A stretch of 5,469 nt of DNA from Betaproteobacteria bacterium. GTDB lineage: Bacteria > Pseudomonadota > Gammaproteobacteria > Burkholderiales > Gallionellaceae. Position numbers and translations under genes: made by a program. This document shows, one piece after another, positions 1 to 5,469 of the stretch (the stretch's first letter is position 1; every line of letters begins with the position of its first letter). The stretch lies in NCBI GenBank assembly GCA_028871775.1, contig JAGWMH010000130.1, forward strand, positions 1 through 5,469, read 5' to 3'. The notes below the pieces were generated by a model. The model searched no databases. It was given only the letters and a program-made list of their open reading frames with translations, and had not been told where the DNA came from.

Positions 1-2
1 AT

Positions 3-77
3 GCGCGCTACCTGGTTAAGCCCTGGCGGGAATCCCTGAAGGGTACGCACTTTCGTGCCATTCCCTCCGCCGATTGA
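3..77 (+). CDS. C-terminal end of an unidentified gene (partial, enters from the left edge)
   Basis: Reading from base 3 gives 24 sense codons followed by TGA at 75-77. The peptide starts ARYLVKPWRESL and ends HFRAIPSAD. Codon choice (CGC, CTG, AAG, CCC, GCC) matches the real genes in the window, and the other two plus-strand frames stop earlier. A hairpin and a probable terminator follow within 150 bp, as expected after a gene end. I do not recognise the family from so short a tail. The 5' part lies outside the window, and 24 codons is too little to exclude a chance open frame. Confidence 0.45.
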   Translation, partial: ARYLVKPWRESLKGTHFRAIPSAD

Positions 78-95
78 AAGTGTTTCCAACCGATT

Positions 96-144
96 CCGGC
101 ACGCGCATTTGCTACCTGCCGGTGCAGGTACGGGCTTGTGCCGG
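96..144. other. Nested two-stem hairpin in the intergenic region
   Basis: An outer 7-bp stem, CCGGCAC (96-102) with GTGCCGG (138-144), encloses a perfect inner 7-bp stem, TACCTGC (113-119) with GCAGGTA (124-130), closed by the 4-base loop CGGT. The two are separated by an asymmetric internal loop. No T-run follows, so this is not a standard intrinsic terminator. It lies 18 bp after the stop of the partial gene and could be a 3'-UTR stabilising structure, a small structured RNA or a repeat. The pairing is directly visible; the function is unknown. Confidence 0.5.
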
Positions 145-196
145 ACGCGGAGTTATTTCAAATTCTCCCTGTTATTGTTTCCTCCCCACCGTTGTT

Positions 197-225
197 TTGC
201 GCGGTTGAACGCGCAAGTATTTTTT
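197..225 (+). terminator. Probable rho-independent terminator
   Basis: The stem TTGCGCG (197-203) pairs perfectly with CGCGCAA (210-216) around the 6-base loop GTTGAA. A run of six T (220-225) starts three bases after the stem. This would end transcripts of the partial gene that finishes at base 77, about 120 bp upstream. The slightly displaced T-run lowers certainty. Confidence 0.55.
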
Positions 226-285
226 ATTCGGCAAGGCTCGCGAACTATTGCACAGAAACACGGGTATTACAATATGCCGAATTAT

Positions 286-448
286 CTAGGGAAACGCTGA
301 ATAAGTATGTCATCGCGAGGAGCGCATTTAGCCGCGAGCGAAGCGTGGCGGGACGTGGCGATCCAGAACTATGTGATCTTTGAGACTTTCTGGATTGCTT
401 CGCTGCGCTCGCAATGACGGTCTTAGGCTTGTTCAGCATTTCACCTAG
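286..448. mobile_element. MITE-like element with terminal inverted repeats and CTAG flanks
   Basis: The left end GGAAACGCTGAATAAG (290-305) and the reverse complement of the right end, GTGAAATGCTGAACAAG (428-444), match except for two substitutions and one indel. Both ends are bordered directly by CTAG (286-289 and 445-448). That is compatible with a 4-bp target-site duplication of the YTAR type known for IS5-family elements. The roughly 155-bp interior carries a large palindromic repeat and no credible gene. It is therefore interpreted as a non-autonomous miniature element moved in trans. The terminal repeats are seen directly; the IS5 link is inference. CTAG is itself palindromic, so the duplication is suggestive rather than proven. 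Confidence 0.65.
309..418. repeat. Dispersed palindromic repeat (GTCAT...ATGAC) inside the MITE
   Basis: The outer arms GTCATCGCGAG (309-319) and the complement of CTCGCAATGAC (408-418) form a long imperfect palindrome. A perfect inner 8-bp pairing joins ATCCAGAA (361-368) and TTCTGGAT (388-395). Read on the minus strand the right half is the GTCATTGCGAGCGCAGCGAA type sequence that recurs in many bacterial genomes. Its translation gives the familiar spurious peptide VIASAAKQS, seen on the minus strand here. It can fold into a long hairpin in RNA from either strand. Family recognition is from memory; the pairing is visible. Confidence 0.7.
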
Positions 449-501
449 GCCTACATAAGCATTCCCGCAAAATAGCTGGTCAATCTTACCTACCACCCCC
501 A

Positions 502-530
502 TTGACAACAGAACGCGCGTTCTTTACAGT
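502..530 (+). promoter_or_regulatory. Sigma70-type promoter of the lexA-like/umuDC operon
   Basis: A perfect -35 box TTGACA (502-507) and a -10 box TACAGT (525-530, 4 of 6 consensus bases) are separated by exactly 17 bp. Transcription would begin near 537, about 26 bases before the ATG at 563. No clear Shine-Dalgarno sequence lies in that short leader. The spacer is filled by a perfect palindrome, so this looks like a repressible promoter. Confidence 0.7.
510..523. promoter_or_regulatory. Putative operator, palindrome AGAACGCGCGTTCT
   Basis: This is a perfect 14-bp dyad with core GAAC-N4-GTTC, sitting between the -35 and -10 boxes of the operon promoter. A bound dimer there would block RNA polymerase. 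The core has the spacing of the LexA box of Gram-positive bacteria (GAAC-N4-GTTC), not the CTGT-N8-ACAG box of Escherichia coli and most beta/gammaproteobacteria. The most likely ligand is the LexA-like protein encoded just downstream, giving autoregulation. An extra half-site, GTTC, recurs downstream in the leader around 540-546. The palindrome is visible; its protein partner is inferred. Confidence 0.65.
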
Positions 531-562
531 ATGCAGCACGTTCGTTCTCCATCCATCTTGCC

Positions 563-1156
563 ATGACCGACTTCAACCCTAAAGACGCAGAGTATCTTTC
601 CAAACTCCAGGACTATTACGCCAACTGGAAAAGCATTCCGTCGTATGCCACGTTGTGCGGGGTGTTCGGCATTGCTTCCAAGTCATGGGTCAAGACCGTC
701 CTGACGCGCCTGAGCGAGGCGGGCTTCATCGAGCGCACGCCGGACGGGGTCTGGGTGCCGATGCGCCAGTTCTTTGCCCGGCCCCTGGCCGAGTCTTCCG
801 TTCCGGCGGGTATGCCGGTTTCCGTCGACTCCGGCCAGGGCGAGTTGTTCATCATCGACGAGATGCTGATCGATACGCCCTCCAGGACCACGCTGGTTCC
901 GGTCAGGGGCGATTCGATGATCGAGGCGGGCATCCATGACGGCGATGTCGCCGTGGTGGAAAAGCGCATGTCGGCCAATGTCGGCGACATCGTGGTGGCG
1001 ATCGTGGACAGCGAGTTCACGCTGAAGACCCTGGACAAGGAGCGCGGCAAGTTCATCCTGCGCCCGGCCAACCAGGCCTACCCCGTCATCCGCCCGCAAG
1101 GCGCGCTGGAAATTTTCGGCGTGCTGGTGGGCCTGATACGCAAGTACAAAAAGTAA
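563..1156 (+). CDS. LexA-like self-cleaving repressor (S24 peptidase family)
   Basis: The 197-residue protein has LexA architecture. Residues about 8-66 form a winged helix-turn-helix-like domain, with a putative recognition helix around 38-52 (KSWVKTVLTRL). A linker carries an Ala82-Gly83 cleavage site in the context VPAGMP. The C-terminal S24 domain has Ser118 in RGDSM and Lys155 in EFTLK. These positions nearly coincide with E. coli LexA (Ala84-Gly85, Ser119, Lys156), so RecA-stimulated self-cleavage is expected. The N-terminal domain is diverged from canonical LexA, which fits the non-E. coli operator upstream. The ATG at 563 is chosen because it lies 33 bp after the -10 box and no start codon lies upstream in frame. 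It is first in an operon with umuD (5-bp gap) and umuC, so it is probably a dedicated, LexA2-type regulator of this cassette. It could also be the organism's main LexA. Confidence 0.88.
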   Translation: MTDFNPKDAEYLSKLQDYYANWKSIPSYATLCGVFGIASKSWVKTVLTRLSEAGFIERTPDGVWVPMRQFFARPLAESSVPAGMPVSVDSGQGELFIIDEMLIDTPSRTTLVPVRGDSMIEAGIHDGDVAVVEKRMSANVGDIVVAIVDSEFTLKTLDKERGKFILRPANQAYPVIRPQGALEIFGVLVGLIRKYKK

Positions 1157-1161
1157 CCATC

Positions 1162-1580
1162 ATGCATCCATCCACTCCGGACAGCACGCAGTGCTGCGCT
1201 GAACCGTCCCTTGCAGATTCCGGTCTGCCCGCAGGCTTCCCCTCCCCTGCCGATGATTATGCCGGACAGCGCATCAGCCTGGATGAACACCTGATCCGGC
1301 ATCGCGAGTCCACCTTTTTCATGCGCGTGGCGGGAGACTCGATGCGCGGCATGGGCATCTTCGACGGCGACTTGCTGGTGGGGATCGCTCCTTGCCCGCC
1401 ACGCATGGCTGCGTGGTCGTCGCGGTGGCGGGTGGCGAATTCACCCTGAGGCAGTTGCTGCGCACGCCGGACGGACCGGTGCTGCGCGCCGCGCACCCGG
1501 CTCACCCGGACAGGCAGCTCAGGCCGGAGCAGGATTTTTCCGTCTGGGGTGTAGTGACCTGGAACATCCACAAGATTTGA
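1162..1580 (+). pseudogene. umuD: umuD homologue broken by a one-base deletion
   Basis: UmuD self-cleaves and, as UmuD'2, joins UmuC to form DNA polymerase V. The intact frame from ATG 1162 covers residues 1-73 or so: a probable Ala24-Gly25 cleavage site (PAGFPSPADDY, compare CGFPSPAADY in E. coli), Ser60 in AGDSM and the IFDGDLLV motif. At GTGGGGATCG (1378-1387) one base is missing. The frame then runs to a stop at 1449 (95 residues), while the UmuD-like sequence continues in another frame (LPATHGCVVVAVAGGEFTL) to TGA 1578-1580. Restoring one base gives exactly 139 residues, the length of E. coli UmuD. Comparison with the E. coli VD at 74-75 suggests an ancestral GTG GTG GAT. In the repaired protein position 97, the catalytic Lys, is Arg (AGG). 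The gene therefore looks inactive, although a sequencing error could explain the frameshift alone. Confidence 0.85.
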
Positions 1581-1590
1581 GCGCAATTTA

Positions 1591-1616
1591 TTGTAGGAGC
1601 GGGCCATGCCCGCGAT
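1591..1616. repeat. REP-like palindrome, copy 1
   Basis: GTAGGAGCGGGCCATGCCCG (1593-1612) lies 10 bp after the umuD stop. It contains the stem GCGGGC (1599-1604) and GCCCGC (1608-1613) with loop CAT. It resembles the REP elements of pseudomonads and relatives (GTAGGAGCGGG...CCCGCGA), which are spread by RAYT transposases. The 17-base core AGCGGGCCATGCCCGCG (1598-1614) recurs identically at 3088-3104. Assignment to the REP class is by resemblance only. Confidence 0.6.
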
Positions 1617-1628
1617 TAAAAACTCTTT

Positions 1629-1759
1629 AGCCACAGAGAACACAGAGAGCACAGAGAAAAACCAAACGGTTGGGGCCAAAAATTGATTCACCTTTTGGGC
1701 GTGTCAAGGAAATGCGTGATACCGCCGGTATCTCTGTGTTCTCTGTGTTCTCTGTGGCT
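1629..1759. repeat. Long inverted repeat (29-bp arms, CACAGAGAA units) between umuD and umuC
   Basis: The left arm (1629-1657, beginning AGCCACAGAGAACACAGAGA) and the complement of the right arm (1731-1759) agree at 28 of 29 positions around a 73-base spacer. Each arm is itself built of near-tandem 9-base units of the type CACAGAGAA. Transcribed RNA would form a very stable 29-bp stem ending 37 bases before the umuC start. Similar CTCTGTG/CACAGAG repeats occur scattered in many environmental genomes (recollection). It contains no gene. It probably entered the operon as a mobile repeat and may act as a partial terminator or processing site. Confidence 0.85.
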
Positions 1760-1796
1760 TGAATTGCTGTTTTTAAATTCATCGGTAATTCAGTTC

Positions 1797-3068
1797 ATGC
1801 GCGCCATTGCCCTGGTAGATTGCAACAACTTCTACGTCTCCTGCGAACGCCTGTTCCAGCCAAAACTGGAAGGCAAGCCGGTGGTAGTGTTATCCAACAA
1901 CGACGGCTGCGTGGTGTCGCGCTCGCAGGAAGCCAAAGACCTCGGCATCAGGATGGCTGCGCCGTGGTTCCAGTTGCAGGACATTGCCAGACGCCACGGC
2001 ATCATCGCGCTCTCCTCCAACTACACGCTGTATGCCGACCTCTCCAGCCGGGTGATGCGACTGCTCTCCCGCTTCAGCCCGCAACAGGAAATTTATTCCA
2101 TAGACGAATCCTTTCTGGAACTGAGCGGCATGGCCGAGCTGACCCGATGCGGACAGGCGATGCGCGGCACCATCCGGCAATGCGTGGGCATTCCGGTGTG
2201 CGTGGGCATCGCATCGAGCAAGACGCTGGCGAAGCTTGCCAACCACGTCGCCAAGAAGCAGCCGCAATATGCGGGGGTGTGCAACTTTAACGAGATGCCG
2301 GAGCGGGATCTGGATGCCCTGCTCGCCGGCATCGAGGTGGGCGAGGTGTGGGGCGTGGGCAGGCGCACCACCGCCGGGCTGCGTGATATGGGCATCGCGT
2401 CGGTGCTGGATTTGAAACGCGCGCCCGCCAGACGCATCCGCGCCGGGTTCAGCGTGGTGATGGAACGCACGGTAGCGGAACTGAACGGCGTGGCCTGCCT
2501 GGAGCTGGATGAGTTCAGCCCGCCCCGGCAGCAGATCATCTGCTCGCGCTCGTTCGGCATGCCGGTGCGTGCGCTGCAAGACCTGGAGCAGGCGGTGATC
2601 GCCTATGCCACCCGCGCCGCCGAGAAGCTGCGCCGCCAGCATTCCCTGGCGGGCGGCATACAGGTCTATGTCCGCACCAACCCGCACAAGGAAAAAGAGC
2701 CGCAATACCAGCAGGGCATTACCGTGCCGTTGCCCGACCCGACGGATGACACGCGCCTGCTGTGCCATGCCGCCCTGAGCGGGCTGCGGCAGATCTACCG
2801 CAGCGGCTATGCCTACCAGAAGACAGGGGTGATGCTTACCGGAATCATTGCCGCCGCAGCAAGGCCGCGCACGCTGTTCGACGATGTGCAGGCGCAGCAA
2901 AAATCGCGGTCGCTGATGGCGACACTCGACCATATCAACCGCAGCATGGGCAGCGGCACGGTGCAGCTATTGGGCGAAGGCGTCAGGAAAGGATGGGCGA
3001 TGCGCCGCGGGAATGTTTCGAGGCGATACACGACGGAGTGGGATGAGGTGGCGGTGGTACTGAGTTAA
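1797..3068 (+). CDS. umuC: UmuC, catalytic subunit of translesion DNA polymerase V
   Basis: This is an error-prone Y-family polymerase that copies past lesions when bound to UmuD'2 and RecA-ATP. It has 423 residues against 422 in E. coli UmuC. The start begins [20 protein letters not shown], with metal-binding Asp8 and the tyrosine at the steric-gate position (Tyr13). The catalytic pair Asp103-Glu104 lies in [10 protein letters not shown]. The palm and thumb follow ([15 protein letters not shown] at about 136-150, [10 protein letters not shown] at about 186-195), then the little finger and the UmuC-type C-terminus. At 357-361, where E. coli has the clamp-binding QLNLF, this protein has PRTLF. 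The ATG at 1797 is chosen by homology. The frame is open upstream to 1683, but that stretch translates the CACAGAG repeat and is not protein-like. No strong Shine-Dalgarno sequence is visible. It would normally be coupled to umuD; here 216 bp of repeats intervene. It looks intact. Confidence 0.95.
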   Translation: MRAIALVDCNNFYVSCERLFQPKLEGKPVVVLSNNDGCVVSRSQEAKDLGIRMAAPWFQLQDIARRHGIIALSSNYTLYADLSSRVMRLLSRFSPQQEIYSIDESFLELSGMAELTRCGQAMRGTIRQCVGIPVCVGIASSKTLAKLANHVAKKQPQYAGVCNFNEMPERDLDALLAGIEVGEVWGVGRRTTAGLRDMGIASVLDLKRAPARRIRAGFSVVMERTVAELNGVACLELDEFSPPRQQIICSRSFGMPVRALQDLEQAVIAYATRAAEKLRRQHSLAGGIQVYVRTNPHKEKEPQYQQGITVPLPDPTDDTRLLCHAALSGLRQIYRSGYAYQKTGVMLTGIIAAAARPRTLFDDVQAQQKSRSLMATLDHINRSMGSGTVQLLGEGVRKGWAMRRGNVSRRYTTEWDEVAVVLS

Positions 3069-3087
3069 CCGGCTACCCATAGGCAGA

Positions 3088-3104
3088 AGCGGGCCATGCC
3101 CGCG
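3088..3104. repeat. REP-like palindrome, copy 2
   Basis: The 17-base core AGCGGGCCATGCCCGCG is identical to 1598-1614 and starts 20 bp after the umuC stop. The flanks differ (GGCAGA before it rather than GTAGG). It forms the same GCGGGC-CAT-GCCCGC hairpin (3089-3103). The two copies, in the same orientation, flank umuC. Confidence 0.55.
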
Positions 3105-3115
3105 CGCAAGCGCGG
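3100..3115. other. Hairpin with GCAA tetraloop overlapping the REP core
   Basis: CCGCGC (3100-3105) pairs perfectly with GCGCGG (3110-3115) around GCAA, a GNRA-type tetraloop. Its 5' arm uses bases 3100-3103 of the REP stem, so the two hairpins exclude each other in RNA. It lies just after umuC and may stabilise or end its transcript, but no T-run follows. Confidence 0.4.
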
Positions 3116-3190
3116 AGCCTTGTGCACAGCCTCCCTGACAGAGCCGGGGCGGGATTGCCGGTGCTCAGGAGTGCGCGACGAGCGCGCCGG

Positions 3191-3259
3191 TCACTTGGCG
3201 GGCGGCGCCTTTTTTGGTTTCTTCGCTTCTTTGGTTTTGCGTTGCTGTCCTTTAGCCAT
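3191..3259 (-). CDS. Small lysine-rich protein, 22 residues, unknown function
   Basis: On the minus strand ATG (3259-3257) opens a 22-codon frame ending in TGA (3193-3191). The peptide begins MAKGQQRKTKEAKKPKK and ends in APPAK; about a third of its residues are Lys. It is preceded by GAGGAG (3267-3272), 7 bases from the ATG, the clearest ribosome-binding site in the window. The start MAKGQ plus a Lys-rich body recalls short uncharacterised proteobacterial proteins with MAKGQ-type starts, usually about twice as long (recollection, not checked). It converges on umuC, whose stop is 122 bp away. There is no membrane segment or known domain; a nucleic-acid or ribosome-associated role is only a guess from charge. 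It may be a shortened family member. Confidence 0.62.
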   Translation of the reverse strand: MAKGQQRKTKEAKKPKKAPPAK

Positions 3260-3266
3260 GATCGTT

Positions 3267-3272
3267 CTCCTC
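3267..3272 (-). promoter_or_regulatory. Strong Shine-Dalgarno site of the small lysine-rich gene
   Basis: The minus strand reads GAGGAG, then 7 bases, then ATG. This is near-ideal complementarity to the 16S rRNA 3' end at ideal spacing. It is the main reason to regard the 22-codon frame as a gene. Confidence 0.6.
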
Positions 3273-3450
3273 GTAGTGTCGTTATTCCGAAATGTGCGGC
3301 AACCAATGCGGTTCGGTAAAGATGCACCCCCGCCGTTGAGCCAACCCAAGTTCCGGTAAAACCCAACGCGCCCAGATGATAATCCGCCACGAGGAAATGT
3401 GAAACTTTTTGTTCTGTTTTTTTCAGGAAAAGAAGATCTTCCCCGGGAAA

Positions 3451-3480
3451 CAAAAAAGCCGGATTGACCGGCTTTTTGTT
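3451..3480 (-). terminator. Rho-independent terminator of tRNA-Pro (bidirectional shape)
   Basis: GCCGG (3458-3462) and CCGGC (3468-3472) form a GC stem with loop ATTGA. It is extended by five A:T pairs (3453-3457 with 3473-3477). On the minus strand the stem is followed by TTTTTTG, placed 24 bp after the tRNA 3' end, so it should end the tRNA transcript. On the plus strand it also has a T-rich tail (TTTTTGTTTTT), so it could stop rightward transcription arriving from umuC and protect the tRNA from antisense reading. Confidence 0.8.
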
Positions 3481-3503
3481 TTTGGATAACTTACTGATTA
3501 AAC

Positions 3504-3580
<77 letters not shown>

Positions 3581-3589
3581 AGGGTGCGG

Positions 3590-3619
3590 ATTATAGCAGA
3601 GCAACAAATCGCATAAGAA
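3590..3619 (-). promoter_or_regulatory. Promoter of tRNA-Pro
   Basis: On the minus strand a perfect -10 box TATAAT (3595-3590) lies 9 bp before the mature tRNA 5' end, with a weak -35 match TTCTTA (3619-3614) at 18-bp spacing. The bases after the -10 box (CCGCACCCT) form a GC-rich discriminator, typical of stable-RNA promoters under stringent control. The -10 box is convincing; the -35 assignment is tentative. Confidence 0.65.
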
Positions 3620-3722
3620 AAAGTTTGGGCTAAAAAATGGATTTCATCGACACAACCGATAAGCATGCGCATATACTTCGGACATACCCGTCACACCGGC
3701 AACAATTTTTCCAAATTTACCA

Positions 3723-3751
3723 TTGACAGCAACGCGCGGTTTCTCAATACT
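3723..3751 (+). promoter_or_regulatory. Probable promoter of the small acidic protein gene
   Basis: A perfect TTGACA (3723-3728) is followed after 17 bp by AATACT (3746-3751), or after 19 bp by TACTAT (3748-3753). The spacer begins with AACGCGCG (3731-3738). This layout closely resembles the promoter at 502-530, which also has CCATTGACA and AACGCGCG. The perfect GAAC-N4-GTTC dyad is absent; instead AAC and GTT are separated by five bases. The leader to the ATG at 3786 would be about 25 to 28 bases. Confidence 0.5.
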
Positions 3752-3785
3752 ATCCACAAGCAAAATTTGCAGTAGCGAGTGAATC

Positions 3786-4109
3786 ATGACGAGCAGTAAA
3801 AAACGCGCAACACCGACACCCGCCTCAGAAGAACCAGAGCCTGGTCAAACAGCGCTGGCCGGTGATGAGGCGTGCCTGAGCGAGCGCCCCGATGGTTTCT
3901 ACTGGCAGGACAAGCTCACCGGAAAATATTATGGCCCCTTCGCGAGCTCGGCCGAAGCGCTGCTGGATATGCAGTACCAGGAAGACAGCGACTACGAGGA
4001 AGGCGAGACACTCCATGAAGCGGAAGAGGAAATTGGCATCTCCGACTGGATTGATCCGGATACGGGCGAACTGGCGGAAGGCTCAACGCTGCACCTCTGC
4101 GACGAATAA
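3786..4109 (+). CDS. Small acidic protein of unknown function, 107 residues
   Basis: I do not recognise a named family. Residues 1-9 are basic and 10-30 look disordered (Pro, Glu, Thr, Ala). The core at about 32-62 (SERPDGFYWQDKLTGKYYGP and on through SAEALLDM) is rich in Tyr, Gly and Trp and looks like a small conserved fold. Residues 63-107 are strongly acidic (EDSDYEEGE, HEAEEEIG, DWIDPDTGEL), with a short ending STLHLCDE. There is no signal peptide or membrane segment, so it is probably cytoplasmic. The ATG at 3786 lies at a sensible distance from a good promoter; GCGAG at 3775-3779 may serve as a weak ribosome-binding site. It is monocistronic and converges on the phosphoglucomutase gene. 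Codon use matches its neighbours. That it is a real gene is well supported; its function is unknown. Confidence 0.78.
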   Translation: MTSSKKRATPTPASEEPEPGQTALAGDEACLSERPDGFYWQDKLTGKYYGPFASSAEALLDMQYQEDSDYEEGETLHEAEEEIGISDWIDPDTGELAEGSTLHLCDE

Positions 4110-4110
4110 C

Positions 4111-4127
4111 CTTCCCGTTCCGGGAAG
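4111..4127. terminator. Hairpin between convergent genes, possible terminator
   Basis: CTTCCCG (4111-4117) pairs perfectly with CGGGAAG (4121-4127) around TTC, two bases after the stop of the acidic-protein gene. Being palindromic it could serve both converging transcripts. No T-run follows on either strand, so it may instead act as a 3'-end stabiliser. Confidence 0.45.
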
Positions 4128-4201
4128 CGAAACCAACCCGATACAGTCACTGTCCCCCGCGCCTGCAATGGCGCCGGATAAACCAGCAGTTCCTTAGCAG
4201 G

Positions 4202-5469
<1,268 letters not shown>

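Noticed and set aside
226..282. Inverted repeat ATTCGGCA (226-233) with TGCCGAAT (275-282)
   Set aside because: Eight-base arms around a 41-base loop are weak and lie between the terminator and the MITE. No promoter or gene start uses them.
55..383. Two overlapping plus-strand 81-codon frames (55-300 and 138-383)
   Set aside because: They run through hairpins, a terminator and the MITE. Composition is Arg/Ser/Phe-rich and not protein-like, and neither has an initiation signal.
245..508. Minus-strand 87-codon open frame
   Set aside because: It covers the MITE and translates its palindromic repeat (VIASAAKQS, LNALLAMT), a well-known source of spurious proteins. It has no ribosome-binding site and overlaps the operon promoter.
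1378..1387. Programmed ribosomal frameshift in umuD
   Set aside because: There is no slippery heptamer or stimulatory structure of a known type, and UmuD is not known to use frameshifting. Decay or sequence error is simpler.
1257..1691. Minus-strand 144-codon open frame
   Set aside because: It is antisense to umuD, with an N-terminus made from the CACAGAG repeat ([14 protein letters not shown]) and the REP element. It has no homology I recognise.
1629..1759. CRISPR-like array
   Set aside because: The 9-base units are contiguous and degenerate, arranged as one inverted pair, with no regular spacers or cas genes.
1683..1796. N-terminal extension of UmuC by 38 residues
   Set aside because: The stretch translates the right arm of the inverted repeat ([12 protein letters not shown]). 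UmuC homologues begin at the MRAIALVD methionine at 1797.
1890..2933. Long minus-strand 347-codon frame
   Set aside because: It is antisense to umuC with His/Ala/Arg-rich shadow composition. The plus strand carries a full-length, motif-complete UmuC.

Overview
The window looks like chromosomal DNA of a betaproteobacterium, plausibly Nitrosomonadales or Gallionellaceae-like. This is inferred from the fairly GC-rich genes, the UmuDC-type SOS polymerase genes, a PGM1-type phosphoglucomutase and several dispersed palindromic repeats. The genus cannot be fixed from sequence alone.

Left part (1-562). The last 24 codons of a rightward gene end at 77. They are followed by a nested hairpin and a probable intrinsic terminator (197-225). 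Next is a roughly 155-bp miniature inverted-repeat element (290-444) flanked by CTAG on both sides, with a dispersed palindromic repeat inside it. A clear sigma70-type promoter (502-530) follows. The palindrome AGAACGCGCGTTCT lies between its -35 and -10 boxes and is the likely operator of the downstream operon.

SOS mutagenesis cassette (563-3068). A LexA-like self-cleaving repressor has its Ala-Gly cleavage site and Ser/Lys dyad intact. A umuD homologue starts 5 bp after it. It is broken by a one-base deletion, and even when conceptually repaired it has Arg where the catalytic Lys97 belongs. A full-length umuC (DNA polymerase V catalytic subunit) follows. umuD and umuC are separated by 216 bp holding a REP-like palindrome and a 29-bp near-perfect inverted repeat. 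A second copy of the REP core lies just after umuC. The expected logic is repressor cleavage after DNA damage, operon induction, UmuD processing and UmuD'2C mutagenic synthesis. Here the UmuD step looks disabled or degenerating.

Middle (3069-3785). A 22-codon lysine-rich small gene with a strong Shine-Dalgarno sequence lies on the minus strand. Beyond it are a rho-independent terminator and tRNA-Pro(GGG), also on the minus strand, with its own TATAAT promoter. A divergent promoter region on the plus strand resembles the promoter of the LexA-like gene.

Right part (3786-5469). A small acidic protein of unknown function is encoded on the plus strand. It converges on a minus-strand phosphoglucomutase gene whose N-terminal part, including the phosphoserine loop, lies beyond the window.
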